From Sulfidibacter corallicola (lineage in GTDB: Bacteria > Acidobacteriota > Holophagae > Acanthopleuribacterales > Acanthopleuribacteraceae): 64,000 bases of DNA. Location of the stretch: the NCBI RefSeq assembly GCF_017498545.1, contig NZ_CP071793.1, positions 8,364,256 to 8,428,255 of the forward strand. Direction: 5' to 3'. A program made the translations under genes and the position numbers. The notes under the pieces are model-generated. The model saw only the letters and a list, made by a program, of their open reading frames with translations, made no database searches and was not told where the DNA came from. Below, one piece after another: positions 36,226 to 46,609 of this stretch (position 1 is the first letter of the stretch; each line of letters starts with the position of its first letter).

Positions 36226-39200
36226 TGGAATCGCCGTACATGGGATTTTTCAGAGCCTACAATCTGGTTTGCGTCTTCCTCGCGATTCAGGTCTTCACCG
36301 TCTGTTTTCCCCATTCGTTTCTGTACATCGCCCAGGCGCTCGTGGGCGCGTTCGCCTTCGCGGCGGCCATGCGCGAATGGAAGGGTCGCAGTTCCGGCCT
36401 GATCCTGATCCTCGTCGCCGCGCCGCTGCTGTTGTGGATCCCCGCCGAGACGATCCCGCAACCGGGTGTTCCCCAAAATGCCGCGCTTCATTTGATGCGC
36501 GACTTTCACCTGGAATCCTGGCTCGAAGATCGCGAGATGCAGGGCTCACTGGCCCTCTTGCGCGGCAAGAATCCCCGCCTCGGCAACCCGGAATCGGGAT
36601 CTCTTTTTCGCCATGCGGACTTGCCCGCACACGACTCGGTGACCCTGTTCAACCTCAACATGGAACCGTTGGTCTGGCAGGGGAACTATTTCAGCGAATC
36701 CTACGAGGGATTGACGCCGGGCGCCCCTGCGCTTGGCATGCGCGACGGCCGGCTCTTCCTGCAGGTCCTGGTACCGCTGCCCAGTGCCGAACAGGCGGAG
36801 GGTTTTCTGTGTTTGGAAACGCTGCTGGTGTCCAGTCACTTCGAGGAGCGGTCCCATACCTGGCTGGTCGCGCAGGATCCGGCCTTTCGTCATTATCAAC
36901 CGCGCGTGGTCGAGCCCGGAAAGGGCCGGTTTCTGGTGGATCTGGCCGAAACCCTGACCGTGCCGGCATTGCCCTACGACCTCAGCTTCTTTCCCGATCA
37001 CGACAGTTCGCTCTTGTTCGATGCGGCCGCGCTCGGTTGGGTCTTGGCCCTGGTCGCGGCCTTTTTCCTGTTGTTCGGCAAGACCCCGGTTCGTTTCCGG
37101 TTCGTCCCGCCTCTGCTCGCCCTGGTGGCTTTGGGCTCGTTCGCGCAAATCCCGCCGGACGATACCACCGTCCTGGCCTCCTACATCTTCGGGACCACCG
37201 TGCTCGGGGGCCTGCTGATCAGCCCGTTCCACCTTTTTCTTTCCAGCTCCCTGGCGTTTCTCGTGCTCCTGGGAGGGCGGGGCGCCCTGGCGCCCAAGCA
37301 CCCGCTGTGGAGCCTCGCGTTCCTGGTGCTGGCCGCCGGATTCGTGATGTTCGGTGCGGATGCCCTGCAACAGGCCAATGTCTTTTCCTACATTCATCCG
37401 CTCGAGGCATTGGACTCGCCAGGCGCACTACTCAGCTACTTGGGTTTCCTCTCTTTGCTGGCCTGTCTCCTCCACTTGATGGATCGGGCCCGTTGGGAAC
37501 GAGGGCTTCATTTGGCGATCGCCCTCGGGTTGGTGGTGGGGGTCTGCCTGTTTCTGCAACCTGAACGGTGGCAGGCGCTCGGATCGCTGGCCTTGTTGGC
37601 GCTGGCGGGTTTCGTGCGAGCTCCGGCCTCCGTTCGTGCGGCGGTCGGCGTGTTGTTCTTCTATCCCAACATGGTCTTCACCGAGCACCGCCAGGAACTC
37701 GACTTCGTCCGCAACCAGATTCTCGACGAGATCACGCTGCTCGGGGAGCGCAACCATTTTCGGATCGGTCGCCTGATCGGTCAACTGGAACCGCTCACCG
37801 ATCAAATCGATCACGCGCCTCACGAGCACCTGATGGAGATGTTCGCCCAGCGTTGCGGTCTCCTGGAAGAGCAGATCGATTTCGCCATGCGCTTGTCCAG
37901 TCCCCAGGGGGAGGCGGTCAGCGAGGTCGATCAGCATATTTCACTGGATCGCATTCCCTATTACCACGTGCCGCTGAACCAGGTCGAATCGATCACCAGC
38001 CTGGACCGATCCGGTTCCGATCGTTCCGGTCCCGGCTGGCTCGTGTTTCGAACCTTGTTGTCATCGGTTCGCGGCGATTACGAGCTGGTGGTCGTGCTGG
38101 GCAACGATTACCAGAATCTGTCGTTGGTTCGCCAGTTGGGTCGACTACAGGGGAGTCGCTACCCCTTCCGTTCACGCGACGCCTTTCCCTATTTCGCCTA
38201 TATCCTCGACGTCTACGACGGCAACGGCCGGTCGCTGTACAACCAGGGCGATCCGGTCGCCCTGACCTTGGACGAACGCGAGCGTCTCAAAGAAGAAGTG
38301 TATTTTTGGAAACCGGATCCCAAGTCGCCGCGCAACACCCTGTTCTTCTTCTCCGGCTCGCCCTTCCTGTATCGGATCACCCACAAGGCGACGCCGCTCA
38401 GGATGATCTTCGTGCGTTATTTGGCGCTGTTCCTGGCCGCCTGGTTGATCCTGCGACTGATCCGGCTGGGACTGGGCCCCACCCGCAGCCCGCTGGCCAA
38501 TTGGCGCCGTTCCTTCGCACTCAAGATGGCCGGATTCATGTTCCTGAGCAGTGTCCTGCCCACCGCGACCCTCGGTTATCTGTTGATCAAGTCGATTCGC
38601 AAGAACCAGGTACGTGAAGTGGAGGCGATCGCGCGTTCGAACATCCTCGCGGCCAAGAACCTGTTCATCCAGTATCTCGAGCCCCAAAACGACGAATTGA
38701 CCGGAGGGGGCGGCGACGCCGAAGTGGAACAGCGCACCCGTGAATTCGAGCGATCCAATCCACGAAACTTGCCGGTGCAGCGTTTTTCGCGGATTCTGAA
38801 CGAAGATCTGAGCCTTTATCTGGACGGTCGCGTGTACAAGACCCACCAACCGGAGGTCTTTCGCGAGGGTATTCTCAACCGGCGGCTTTCCTTCGACCTG
38901 GTGCGTTCGCTGATCATCGAGAACAAACCCTACACCTTCCAACAGCGCAACCTGCCCGACGGCAGTTCGATTTGGGTCAGCTATTCGCCGCTTCGCCTCA
39001 CCGACAAACACACCGCGGTGCTGTCGATGACGATGATTCCCTTCAACCGGCGGCAATCGCTGCGTTGGGAGGAGCAACTGGAATTCAGTGTCACGGTCCT
39101 GGCCGGGTTGTTCTTCCTGATGGCGGGCCTGACGCGGTTCCTGGCTCAGAGCTTCCTGCGGCCCGTATCGGCGATCACGCGTGGCGCGATGCGCATGGCC

Positions 39201-40352
39201 AAGGGGATTCAAAACCGCCCGATCATCGTGCATCGCCAGGACGAGTTGGAGCGCATGGTCAGTGCTTTCAACAGCATGCAGGAACGCATCCAGCTCAGTC
39301 AATCGCGCTTGAAAGAGCAGTTGGACGTGCTCGACGAGACGCTCAAGGCGACCAGCGGCGGCCTGGTCGGATTCGATCGCGAAGGTCGCGTGCTGCTACA
39401 GAACCAAATGGCTTGGGAGCTGCTGGACATGGATTCCATCCCCCAAACCTTCGACGAATTGCTGGCGCGTGAGCCGCAATTGGTGCCGTTGCGCGAGGCG
39501 GTCGACGCCGAATGGGAAGGGGAGTGCAACGTGGGGCTGTCGGGGTCCACCGGCCGGCGAGAACTGTTGGTGAAGGCCCGCGCGGTGCCCGGCACCACCG
39601 AGCGCGGCATCCGCCTCATCCTGGCGATCGAGGACATCACCCACGCCATGGAGGCCGGTCGTTTCAAGGCCTGGTCCGAAATGGCGCGGCGCGTGGCCCA
39701 CGAAATCAAGAACCCGCTCACCCCGATCCAGCTCGAAATCGACTACCTGGTCAAGCTCTATCAGGACGAGCATCCCGAATTCGGGCCCGCCCTGCTGGAG
39801 ACCAAAGAGGAGATTTCCCGCCAGGTGGAGATCCTGCGGCGCACGGCCACCGAGTTCAGCGACTACGCCCGGCCCGTGACGCTCGCGGTCGAACCCTTCG
39901 ACCTCACGCACCTGGTACACGACCTGGTGTCGCCCTACGAGAAGGCCATGACCGATCTGGAACTGGTCGTGACCATGCCCGACCGCCTCGAGGTGGAGGG
40001 TGATGCACGCCTCCTGCGGCGCAGCCTGCACAATTTGATCGTCAACGCGGTACAGGCGATGGAACGTCGCGGTCGCCTGCGTATCGAGGTGCGCGCGGAG
40101 CCAGACGCCGCCCTCATCACGATCGAAGACACCGGGCCGGGAATTCCCTTGGAGGACCAGCCACGCGTGTTCGAGGCCTACTTCAGCACCAAGGACCAGG
40201 GAACCGGATTGGGGCTCGTCATCGCCAAGCGGTACGTGCAACTGCACGAGGGTTCGCTGCACATCGATCCCGATTATCGGGAAGGTACGCGTTTTCAGGT
40301 TCGCATTCCGCTGCGCCAACCCGAAGTGGCCTCGGAGACGACTTTTACCTGA
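36225..40352 (+). CDS. Very large NtrY-like sensor histidine kinase
   Basis: 1375 residues. The N-terminal half is membrane-rich: TM segments near residues 5-60, then a roughly 200-residue extracytoplasmic stretch, a cluster of about eight helices (about 270-480), another extracytoplasmic region (about 490-720), and TM helices near 730 and 770. A second sensory loop follows, then a TM at about 965 leading into HAMP (LRPVSAITRGAMRMAKG), a PAS-like domain, HisKA with the phospho-His in MARRVAHEIKNPLTPIQLEI, and HATPase (LIVNAVQAMERR, DTGPGIP, GTGLGLVIAKR). The core is NtrY-like. No response regulator follows; the downstream diguanylate cyclase is convergent. It overlaps the preceding small gene by one base. 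Confidence 0.9.
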   Translation: MESPYMGFFRAYNLVCVFLAIQVFTVCFPHSFLYIAQALVGAFAFAAAMREWKGRSSGLILILVAAPLLLWIPAETIPQPGVPQNAALHLMRDFHLESWLEDREMQGSLALLRGKNPRLGNPESGSLFRHADLPAHDSVTLFNLNMEPLVWQGNYFSESYEGLTPGAPALGMRDGRLFLQVLVPLPSAEQAEGFLCLETLLVSSHFEERSHTWLVAQDPAFRHYQPRVVEPGKGRFLVDLAETLTVPALPYDLSFFPDHDSSLLFDAAALGWVLALVAAFFLLFGKTPVRFRFVPPLLALVALGSFAQIPPDDTTVLASYIFGTTVLGGLLISPFHLFLSSSLAFLVLLGGRGALAPKHPLWSLAFLVLAAGFVMFGADALQQANVFSYIHPLEALDSPGALLSYLGFLSLLACLLHLMDRARWERGLHLAIALGLVVGVCLFLQPERWQALGSLALLALAGFVRAPASVRAAVGVLFFYPNMVFTEHRQELDFVRNQILDEITLLGERNHFRIGRLIGQLEPLTDQIDHAPHEHLMEMFAQRCGLLEEQIDFAMRLSSPQGEAVSEVDQHISLDRIPYYHVPLNQVESITSLDRSGSDRSGPGWLVFRTLLSSVRGDYELVVVLGNDYQNLSLVRQLGRLQGSRYPFRSRDAFPYFAYILDVYDGNGRSLYNQGDPVALTLDERERLKEEVYFWKPDPKSPRNTLFFFSGSPFLYRITHKATPLRMIFVRYLALFLAAWLILRLIRLGLGPTRSPLANWRRSFALKMAGFMFLSSVLPTATLGYLLIKSIRKNQVREVEAIARSNILAAKNLFIQYLEPQNDELTGGGGDAEVEQRTREFERSNPRNLPVQRFSRILNEDLSLYLDGRVYKTHQPEVFREGILNRRLSFDLVRSLIIENKPYTFQQRNLPDGSSIWVSYSPLRLTDKHTAVLSMTMIPFNRRQSLRWEEQLEFSVTVLAGLFFLMAGLTRFLAQSFLRPVSAITRGAMRMAKGIQNRPIIVHRQDELERMVSAFNSMQERIQLSQSRLKEQLDVLDETLKATSGGLVGFDREGRVLLQNQMAWELLDMDSIPQTFDELLAREPQLVPLREAVDAEWEGECNVGLSGSTGRRELLVKARAVPGTTERGIRLILAIEDITHAMEAGRFKAWSEMARRVAHEIKNPLTPIQLEIDYLVKLYQDEHPEFGPALLETKEEISRQVEILRRTATEFSDYARPVTLAVEPFDLTHLVHDLVSPYEKAMTDLELVVTMPDRLEVEGDARLLRRSLHNLIVNAVQAMERRGRLRIEVRAEPDAALITIEDTGPGIPLEDQPRVFEAYFSTKDQGTGLGLVIAKRYVQLHEGSLHIDPDYREGTRFQVRIPLRQPEVASETTFT

Positions 40353-40459
40353 ATCGGAACTCCCTGCCCGGTTTTTGACCGGCCCACGAGGTTCTCGCCC
40401 GAATGTCTCGTCAACCGAATAGAGGAACCATTTCCAAGAAGCCGCGCCCTATCCTCGAT

Positions 40460-42181
40460 TCACTCCGGCGGTTCCGCCAACGGTGGCGTGCCGACCGGTG
40501 GCGCCTTGACGATGCGGTTACGGCCTTGGTGCTTGCCGGCGTACAAGGCTTGATCGGCAGCCATACAGAGTTCTTCCAGGTCTTGGTGGTTGGGGAAACA
40601 GGCCAATCCGCAACTGAAGGTCACGTGAAACGAAACCCCATCGGCGTCGTGGTTGATGCGGGCGAAGTTGCGGCGTATTTCGTCCATCACGTGGAAAGCC
40701 CGCTCCGCATCGGTGTCCAGCAGGATCACCGCGAACTCTTCTCCGCCGTACCGACCGATGATGTCACTGCGACGAAGCCGTTGCCGCAGCAGGCATGCGA
40801 GGCTTTTGAGGACCCGATCGCCTACCGCGTGACCATAGGTGTCGTTGACCGTCTTGAAATGGTCCAGGTCGAGCATGGCGAAGGTCAGGGGTTTGTTGTT
40901 GCGGTCTGCGATTTTGAGGCTGGAGGCGAGGCGCTGCTTGACCGTGGAGTGGTTCAACAACCCCGTCAAGCTGTCGCTGGTCATCATGGCCCGCAGGGCT
41001 CTGGCCCGAATCAACCGGGCACGCAGCGAAATGACCAACTGCCGCGGCGAAATGGGCTTGGTAAGAAAGTCGTCCGCTCCGGCGATCAGGGCGTGGTAGT
41101 GACGTTCCAGGTTCTCCTCGGTGGAAAGGAACACGATCGGGATCGCCATGTAGCGCGATTGCTGGCGAATCACCTTGGCCAATTCCAGGCCGGTACATTG
41201 GGGTAGGTGGTAATCGAGAAGCACCAATTCCGGGTTGAATTCACCGATCTTGTCCTGCAGTTTGAAGGGATCGGTCACCGCACAAACGCGAAACCCGGCC
41301 GATTCCAAGATGTTGCTCAGGTGCTCCGCCGTGTGGATTTCGTCCTCGAGGATCAGAATCCGAAAGGGTTCGGTAGGCGTGACCGACAGCACGTTGTCGA
41401 CCTCGTCGACCAGGTCGTTGATTTCGATCGGCTTGGTCAGGAACGCGCGGCCGCCCATGCGCACCGCTTCCAGTCGCACGGTCAGGTCGTCGCGGCTGGC
41501 GGTGAACATGACCGCGGTCTCCATGCTCAACTGGGCCATGAAGCGGCGTTGTTCGCTGTTGCCGGGATCGCGCATCTGTTCGTCCAGGTTCAGCAACATC
41601 AGGCCCACTTCTTCGGTCCCGTCCAACTTTCCCTGGCGCCACCGCGCCCGAAGTTGGTCGATTTGCTCGAAGGAATGGACCTGAAACCCGAAGAGGGTCA
41701 GTTGCAGTTCCCACTCGCCGCGATTACGCGGGTCTTCCTCGACCAGACAGATGTGGAGCGCGTTCCCCGCGTCCTGGGGCTTGGGGCTCTTCGTTTCGCT
41801 TTTGGGTAACGGATCGTTGATCAGCGTGGTCTGGCGGGTGGGGCTCGGCGACGCGGCCGCCTTTTCCAGCCGCGCCAGAAAGTGGTTGAGCTGCTGGATC
41901 TCGCGATCGTCGACCGGGACCTCGCGCTCTTGCCAATCGTTCAGCACCATTTCGCACTCGCGCGCGATCAGGTTCATCTCTCCGTAGCCGAAATAGACCG
42001 CAGAACCGGAAAACGAATGGATCCGACGGACGATTTCGTCGAAGACTGCCGTATCGGTCCGGTTTTTTTCCAACCGATCCACCAATTCGTGAAGCTTTTG
42101 AAATCGTTCCGGTAACTCTTTGGCATAGTCCCCACGGAGTGCGGCCAACTTTTTGAGAAAGCGCTCTTGTTTCTCTTCCAT
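40460..42181 (-). CDS. HPt-REC-REC-GGDEF diguanylate cyclase
   Basis: 573 residues. Residues about 1-110 form an HPt-like bundle (RRIHSFSGSAVYFGYGE, with the His in place). The first receiver domain (about 130-260) has VEEDPRN and FLTKPI, but the phosphoacceptor strand reads LLNLDEQ, with Asn where Asp is expected. The second receiver (about 265-385) is intact, with LLDYHLP and DDFLTKP. The C-terminal GGDEF domain has an active RYGGEEF motif and an RxxD inhibitory site (RRSD) just before it, so it should make c-di-GMP with product inhibition, in the manner of PleD. The ATG at 42181 is preferred over the longer frame. Confidence 0.92.
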   Translation of the reverse strand: MEEKQERFLKKLAALRGDYAKELPERFQKLHELVDRLEKNRTDTAVFDEIVRRIHSFSGSAVYFGYGEMNLIARECEMVLNDWQEREVPVDDREIQQLNHFLARLEKAAASPSPTRQTTLINDPLPKSETKSPKPQDAGNALHICLVEEDPRNRGEWELQLTLFGFQVHSFEQIDQLRARWRQGKLDGTEEVGLMLLNLDEQMRDPGNSEQRRFMAQLSMETAVMFTASRDDLTVRLEAVRMGGRAFLTKPIEINDLVDEVDNVLSVTPTEPFRILILEDEIHTAEHLSNILESAGFRVCAVTDPFKLQDKIGEFNPELVLLDYHLPQCTGLELAKVIRQQSRYMAIPIVFLSTEENLERHYHALIAGADDFLTKPISPRQLVISLRARLIRARALRAMMTSDSLTGLLNHSTVKQRLASSLKIADRNNKPLTFAMLDLDHFKTVNDTYGHAVGDRVLKSLACLLRQRLRRSDIIGRYGGEEFAVILLDTDAERAFHVMDEIRRNFARINHDADGVSFHVTFSCGLACFPNHQDLEELCMAADQALYAGKHQGRNRIVKAPPVGTPPLAEPPE

Positions 42182-42467
42182 GCAGTCCCACCGTGATTCA
42201 TTCTCGGGGCATCTGGTGAACCTATCGGAAGAATGCTCCAAAACCAGAATTTTTGATGGGGGTTCTCGGAGCCATTCCGAACCGCATGTCGTCCCGGCGC
42301 GCTGCCGCATTGCGGAATGCCGCGGCGAACACATGCTGTTACAGCAGGTTTCGTCGTGGCGGGTACCGCGAGCGGGGCCGGTGGGTCGATGGGCGGCGTG
42401 TTGGGAAAAGCGTAACCCGCGGAAGATAACTTTGTAAAGAAAAGGTAAAACAGGGGTTCGCCACCCG

Positions 42468-43973
42468 TCACTTGGCCGAGATTCGATCGGCCTGGGCCGT
42501 TTGACCGTTGGCGGCTTCGCGTTCCAGCCTGATCAAGGCCTTGCGGGCGTGGGGGTTGCCGTCGGCGGCGGCCGTGAACCACTTCACCGCCTTTTCCTTC
42601 GAGGGTTTCACCCCGTAGCCGTGAAGGTACATGACCCCGAGATTGAACTGAGCGTAGGGGCTGCCGGCCTTGGCGCCTCTGCGGAACAGCCGGAAGGCCT
42701 TTTTCTCGTTTTGCTTCACGCCGTGTCCGAACAGGTGCATGCGTGCCAGGTTGTTGGCGGCGGCCGCCGATTCGCCGACAACGGCCTTTCGATACCACTT
42801 GGCGGCCAGGGTCAACGATTGGTCCGAACCCTCGATACCCAGCTCGTAGAGTTGGGCTTTGTAGAAATGAGTGACCGGGTGGAGACTGCTTCTGGGCCAT
42901 TTGGGTTTCCAGTAATGGAGGTTCAGTTTTTCCAGGGCATCCGCGACGCTTTCCGCCCATTTGCTTTGCAATTCCCTGGAGATGCCGTGTTGGGTTTCGT
43001 CGTCGTAACGGGTTTGGGTGCGGTTCATTTCGTCGACGATGCGTCGGTATGCTTCGTTGGCCTTGTCGATCTCGTGTGGGGGGATCTTGGCGAGCGAGGC
43101 GCGCAATTGACGGGCGAAGATCTCGCTGATGTCGAAATGAAGCTGTTCGTGGGCGAGTCCATAGTCATTGCGCATCCCTGGCCGGCACCAGGAGAGGTTG
43201 GGTTCCATGTAGGCGAAGGCCAGGAAGCTGTTCCTGCTCGACGACAGGTAGATTCCGCTAAGGATATAGGCACCGGCGAATGATTTTTCTTCGCTGACGT
43301 TCTGGTTGGCGAAGTCGTCCCAGGTCAGGGGATGGGCTCGGTCCCAGGCTTTCATCCGAACGGGAAAACCACCCTGTTCGAGCAGGGTTTCCACTTTGGC
43401 CAAGCGGTCGCCGCGTTCTTCGCGGGCGCGTGCATGGAACTCGTCCTTACGCATGATGGTGCCGTCGGAAAGTTGAATCCAGCCCGATTCCCCTGTCTTC
43501 CGGCGGACCGGGTCCGACTCGATCTGTTGCGGTTGAAGCGCGGGAGCCGATGGTTTTCGGCTGGATTGGGTGGCCGGGTCGGGATCCGAGGCGGCCTTGG
43601 CCAGAAGCGCTTCATCGCGCATGTCGATGATGGGCGTTTCGTCGCGCGGTTCTCTGGCCGGTCTCGGAGCGGGGTTGGCTTGCTTGGGTGAAGAACCGGG
43701 GCGACCGTTCGCTTGGTCGGTGTCCTGTGGCGGTGTGTCGAACTGGAAACCGTGATGTTCGACGTAGGCGGCCAACTTCTCGATCGCAGGATAGGTTTCG
43801 CGAAGTTCCTGACGCTTGTCGGAACCGATCACGCCCCAGGCATACCAACTCGCCAGCCCGGCGATGGGGGTGAGCAGGATCAGGGTAAAGAAGAGTCGGC
43901 CGAGGCGGCTCCAAATCGACTTCTTTAAATATTGTTCGATCAAAGGATGGTCGTTTTGATGGTTGTCGCTCAA
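42468..43973 (-). CDS. Membrane protein with DUF922 peptidase-like domain and Sel1 repeats
   Basis: 501 residues. A single TM at about residues 26-48 (LFFTLILLTPIAGLASWYAW) is followed by a disordered, Pro-rich linker and a DUF922-like domain at about 190-340. The sequence GLAHEQLHFDI holds a zinc-protease-like HExxH variant (HEQLH). Three Sel1-type repeats follow at about 385-490 (AAKWYRKAVVGESAAAANNL and two more). DUF922 proteins are presumed secreted Zn peptidases; the repeats would bind a partner. The combination is unusual. It lies 286 bp upstream of the diguanylate cyclase on the same strand. Confidence 0.8.
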   Translation of the reverse strand: MSDNHQNDHPLIEQYLKKSIWSRLGRLFFTLILLTPIAGLASWYAWGVIGSDKRQELRETYPAIEKLAAYVEHHGFQFDTPPQDTDQANGRPGSSPKQANPAPRPAREPRDETPIIDMRDEALLAKAASDPDPATQSSRKPSAPALQPQQIESDPVRRKTGESGWIQLSDGTIMRKDEFHARAREERGDRLAKVETLLEQGGFPVRMKAWDRAHPLTWDDFANQNVSEEKSFAGAYILSGIYLSSSRNSFLAFAYMEPNLSWCRPGMRNDYGLAHEQLHFDISEIFARQLRASLAKIPPHEIDKANEAYRRIVDEMNRTQTRYDDETQHGISRELQSKWAESVADALEKLNLHYWKPKWPRSSLHPVTHFYKAQLYELGIEGSDQSLTLAAKWYRKAVVGESAAAANNLARMHLFGHGVKQNEKKAFRLFRRGAKAGSPYAQFNLGVMYLHGYGVKPSKEKAVKWFTAAADGNPHARKALIRLEREAANGQTAQADRISAK

Positions 43974-44883
43974 TGAAAACTCCGGAACGCGATGCTTTTG
44001 TCGGGAAAGGCGGGGCTGAGGAACTCATTACTATATGGCGCGAAATCCGCGAAAGTGTCCCCAAAGAAATTGAAATTTTGGGTGTTCGAGAAAATTTGTT
44101 GGCCAACGTGCCGGAGACGGAGCCGTTTCGCGTGCCTTTCGCCATCGAAAGGTACCCTGCCTTCCGTATCCGAGAGGGTCGCTTAAGGATGTCCACCAAA
44201 ACCCGTGAGCCTACTCGATCAGGCATTTGATGAGGCGTTAAAAGTCCACGAATCAAACCGATCCGCACGAGTAAAAAGTGCTTCGATGTATCTACCGCCC
44301 CAGCTAGCTGCTGGAAGATCACGAACCTAAAGCCAATGTTTTTAAGCGATTACATTTGCCTGTCCCCACCGAACTCGCCAACCTCGGGACAACCCCCGGA
44401 GGTGCAGGGAATTCGTGTGGATCCGTGTGATCCGTGGAAAAAAATCCTGGCTTCCGCTATTCCTGGATTCCTGCTTCTCTTCGTGGAAGGCAACGTGCCT
44501 GCAAGGTCGAGCATGAGGAAAACTCGCCCCTTTTCCCGCGAGATTCGCGAGATGCCACCAACGAAAACCTAGAGAGTTGCGGAACTCCGCCGGATCGGCT
44601 CATTCTTTTTGGAAAAATGCCGAAAAGGCAGGGGAATCCGCGCAACGAAAGCCCAAGAGATCGACTCTCGGCGAGACCATGGTGGGACCAGGGGTTCCAG
44701 TTTCCGGTAACGGATGGGACATTCCCCGGCAATGCATCCATGAACCCCCACGATCCTCGCGTATCACGGCGTCACCGGAACCGGCGAGTTCCCATCGCGC
44801 CTCATCCCCCCGACGATTCGGATCATGGGATCCGTCCGGATCCCGGTACTTGGGTCACGCGCGGCATTCGGGAGGCACACTTC
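43974..44883. other. 910-bp gene-free region between divergent genes
   Basis: Frames of up to 150 codons cross it, but none has a ribosome site and a protein-like composition together. An 85-codon frame at 43973-44230 starts next to the divergent gene without a ribosome site. I see no structured RNA. Confidence 0.4.
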
Positions 44884-46476
44884 ATGGAGTTAATTGAAAA
44901 GCTGACGGACGCGATCGATCGCATGCTGAATTGGTTCATCCCGAGCGCCCACATGAATGATGTGGAAACGAAGCGCCAAGCCCGAATCGTGATCATCTTC
45001 TGCATGGTCGGCCAGATCTTCTTCCTGGTGACCGCCATCAAATGGCTGAAGGTCCACGAAACGGTACTGGCCATCAACCTTTTGTTCACCATGGTGCTGA
45101 TTGGCGGGGTCGCCATGTTGCTCAAGATGTCGGTCCCACTCAAAATTCTCGGCCACCTGGTCGCCTTGATTCTCTTTTGGTATTTCAGCTTCTACACCTA
45201 CCGGACCGGCGGCATCGAATCCAGCGCGATTTACTGGTTTTTGGTCCTGCCGCTGTTCACCGTCATTCTGACCGGGCTTCGCGGAACCGTGATCTGGCTC
45301 GTGCTGGTCTTGGTCGAGATCCTCTGGTACGCCTACCTCCAAAAGCAGGGAGTCGATTTGTACGCCTTGAACCTTCCCGTCGAGGACCTGCCGCGGATGC
45401 GCGCGGAAAACATCGTGAAACAACTGGCGGCCGTGACGGTATCGGTCACCGTGTTGGAACAGATTCGGTTGAAGATCGGGACCGCCCAGAAAAAGGCGTT
45501 GGAGCACATGAACGAGGCGGTCGAGGCCAACGAACGAGCCAAAGAGGAGATCGAAAAGAAGGCGGCCGCACTGGAGGAAGCGAGTCTGGCCCACCAGGAC
45601 GCGGTACGCGAGCAGGAAGCGGCCCGCCAGGAAGCGGAACGGCGCGGCAAGCGATTGCAGGAAGTGTTCGGGCAGATCCTGGCCCTGGCCGAACGCTTGA
45701 ACGACGAATCGGAACATATGCGGCAAAGCGGTGCGACGCTGCAGAAACAGTTGGAAATCAATTTGACCCAAAGCAAGGAAGTGGCCGGTCGGAACGATGA
45801 GATCCACGATCACCTGCAACGCATGACTCAGGAAATTCACGAGACCTCCAGTGCCATGGCGCATGTGACCAGCTCGGCCGAAGAGGCTGAATCCATTGCG
45901 GCCCAGGCCATCAGCCAGGCCAACGAGGCCGGCCGGTTGACTTCGGGCCTCAAGGAGAGTTCGCAGCGGATCGGCCAAATCATCAAGGTCATTACCGGCA
46001 TCTCCACCCAGACCAACCTCTTGGCGTTGAACGCCACGATCGAGGCCGCCCGGGCCGGAGAGGCCGGTAGGGGATTCACCGTGGTGGCCGACGAGATCAA
46101 GAAGCTGGCTTCCAAGACGGGAGAGTCCGCCGAAGAAATCACGCGCCAGATCACGGAGAACAACGACAAGGTCGATACCGTGGTCGAAACCAGCAACGCC
46201 TTTTCGGGCACGGTCACGCAAATCGGCCAATTACAGCAAAGCGTCGGAACGCTCGTCAGGGGCCAACAGAGCCGCGCCCAGGAAATCGCCGATCGCATCG
46301 CGGTCTCGGCGAATCACAGCACCACGATCGTCAAGGCCTGTGATGTGTTGGGCCAGGGAATGGAACAATCGAACGAAGCCATTGCCACCCTGCGACGAAG
46401 CGCGCGGGAACTGGCCGAAATTGCGGCCACGCTGCACGATACCTGTCGGAGCGAGACCCTCGGCGACAGTGGATGA
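44884..46476 (+). CDS. Six-TM methyl-accepting chemotaxis-type protein
   Basis: 530 residues from an ATG with GGGAGG 8 nt upstream. Residues about 35-195 hold six closely packed hydrophobic segments with very short loops, so the sensor is membrane-embedded rather than periplasmic. A coiled coil (about 200-270, rich in A/E/K) leads to an MCP signalling domain with a canonical tip, [20 protein letters not shown]. There is no HAMP domain. It resembles transducers that sense membrane or redox state. No other chemotaxis genes are adjacent. Confidence 0.88.
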   Translation: MELIEKLTDAIDRMLNWFIPSAHMNDVETKRQARIVIIFCMVGQIFFLVTAIKWLKVHETVLAINLLFTMVLIGGVAMLLKMSVPLKILGHLVALILFWYFSFYTYRTGGIESSAIYWFLVLPLFTVILTGLRGTVIWLVLVLVEILWYAYLQKQGVDLYALNLPVEDLPRMRAENIVKQLAAVTVSVTVLEQIRLKIGTAQKKALEHMNEAVEANERAKEEIEKKAAALEEASLAHQDAVREQEAARQEAERRGKRLQEVFGQILALAERLNDESEHMRQSGATLQKQLEINLTQSKEVAGRNDEIHDHLQRMTQEIHETSSAMAHVTSSAEEAESIAAQAISQANEAGRLTSGLKESSQRIGQIIKVITGISTQTNLLALNATIEAARAGEAGRGFTVVADEIKKLASKTGESAEEITRQITENNDKVDTVVETSNAFSGTVTQIGQLQQSVGTLVRGQQSRAQEIADRIAVSANHSTTIVKACDVLGQGMEQSNEAIATLRRSARELAEIAATLHDTCRSETLGDSG

Positions 46477-46609
46477 CGTAAGGCGAGCCCTGTGGACCTG
46501 GCGGTTGGCGGCGGAGAGGCATGTAGCTCCGATCCACATCGGAGCCCCTGCCTTCGGTTTCGCACAACGCCATAGGTTTCGCCCGCTGTGAGGTGCCGCG
46601 CCGAATTTG

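Noticed and set aside
38172-39302. 376-aa minus-strand frame opposite the histidine kinase
   Set aside because: It is antisense to the HAMP/PAS region of a convincing kinase, with His/Gln/Asp-rich composition typical of shadows.
43973-44230. 85-aa plus-strand frame starting at the divergent border
   Set aside because: No ribosome site, and the composition is unlike the neighbouring genes. It cannot be supported, though it is not impossible.
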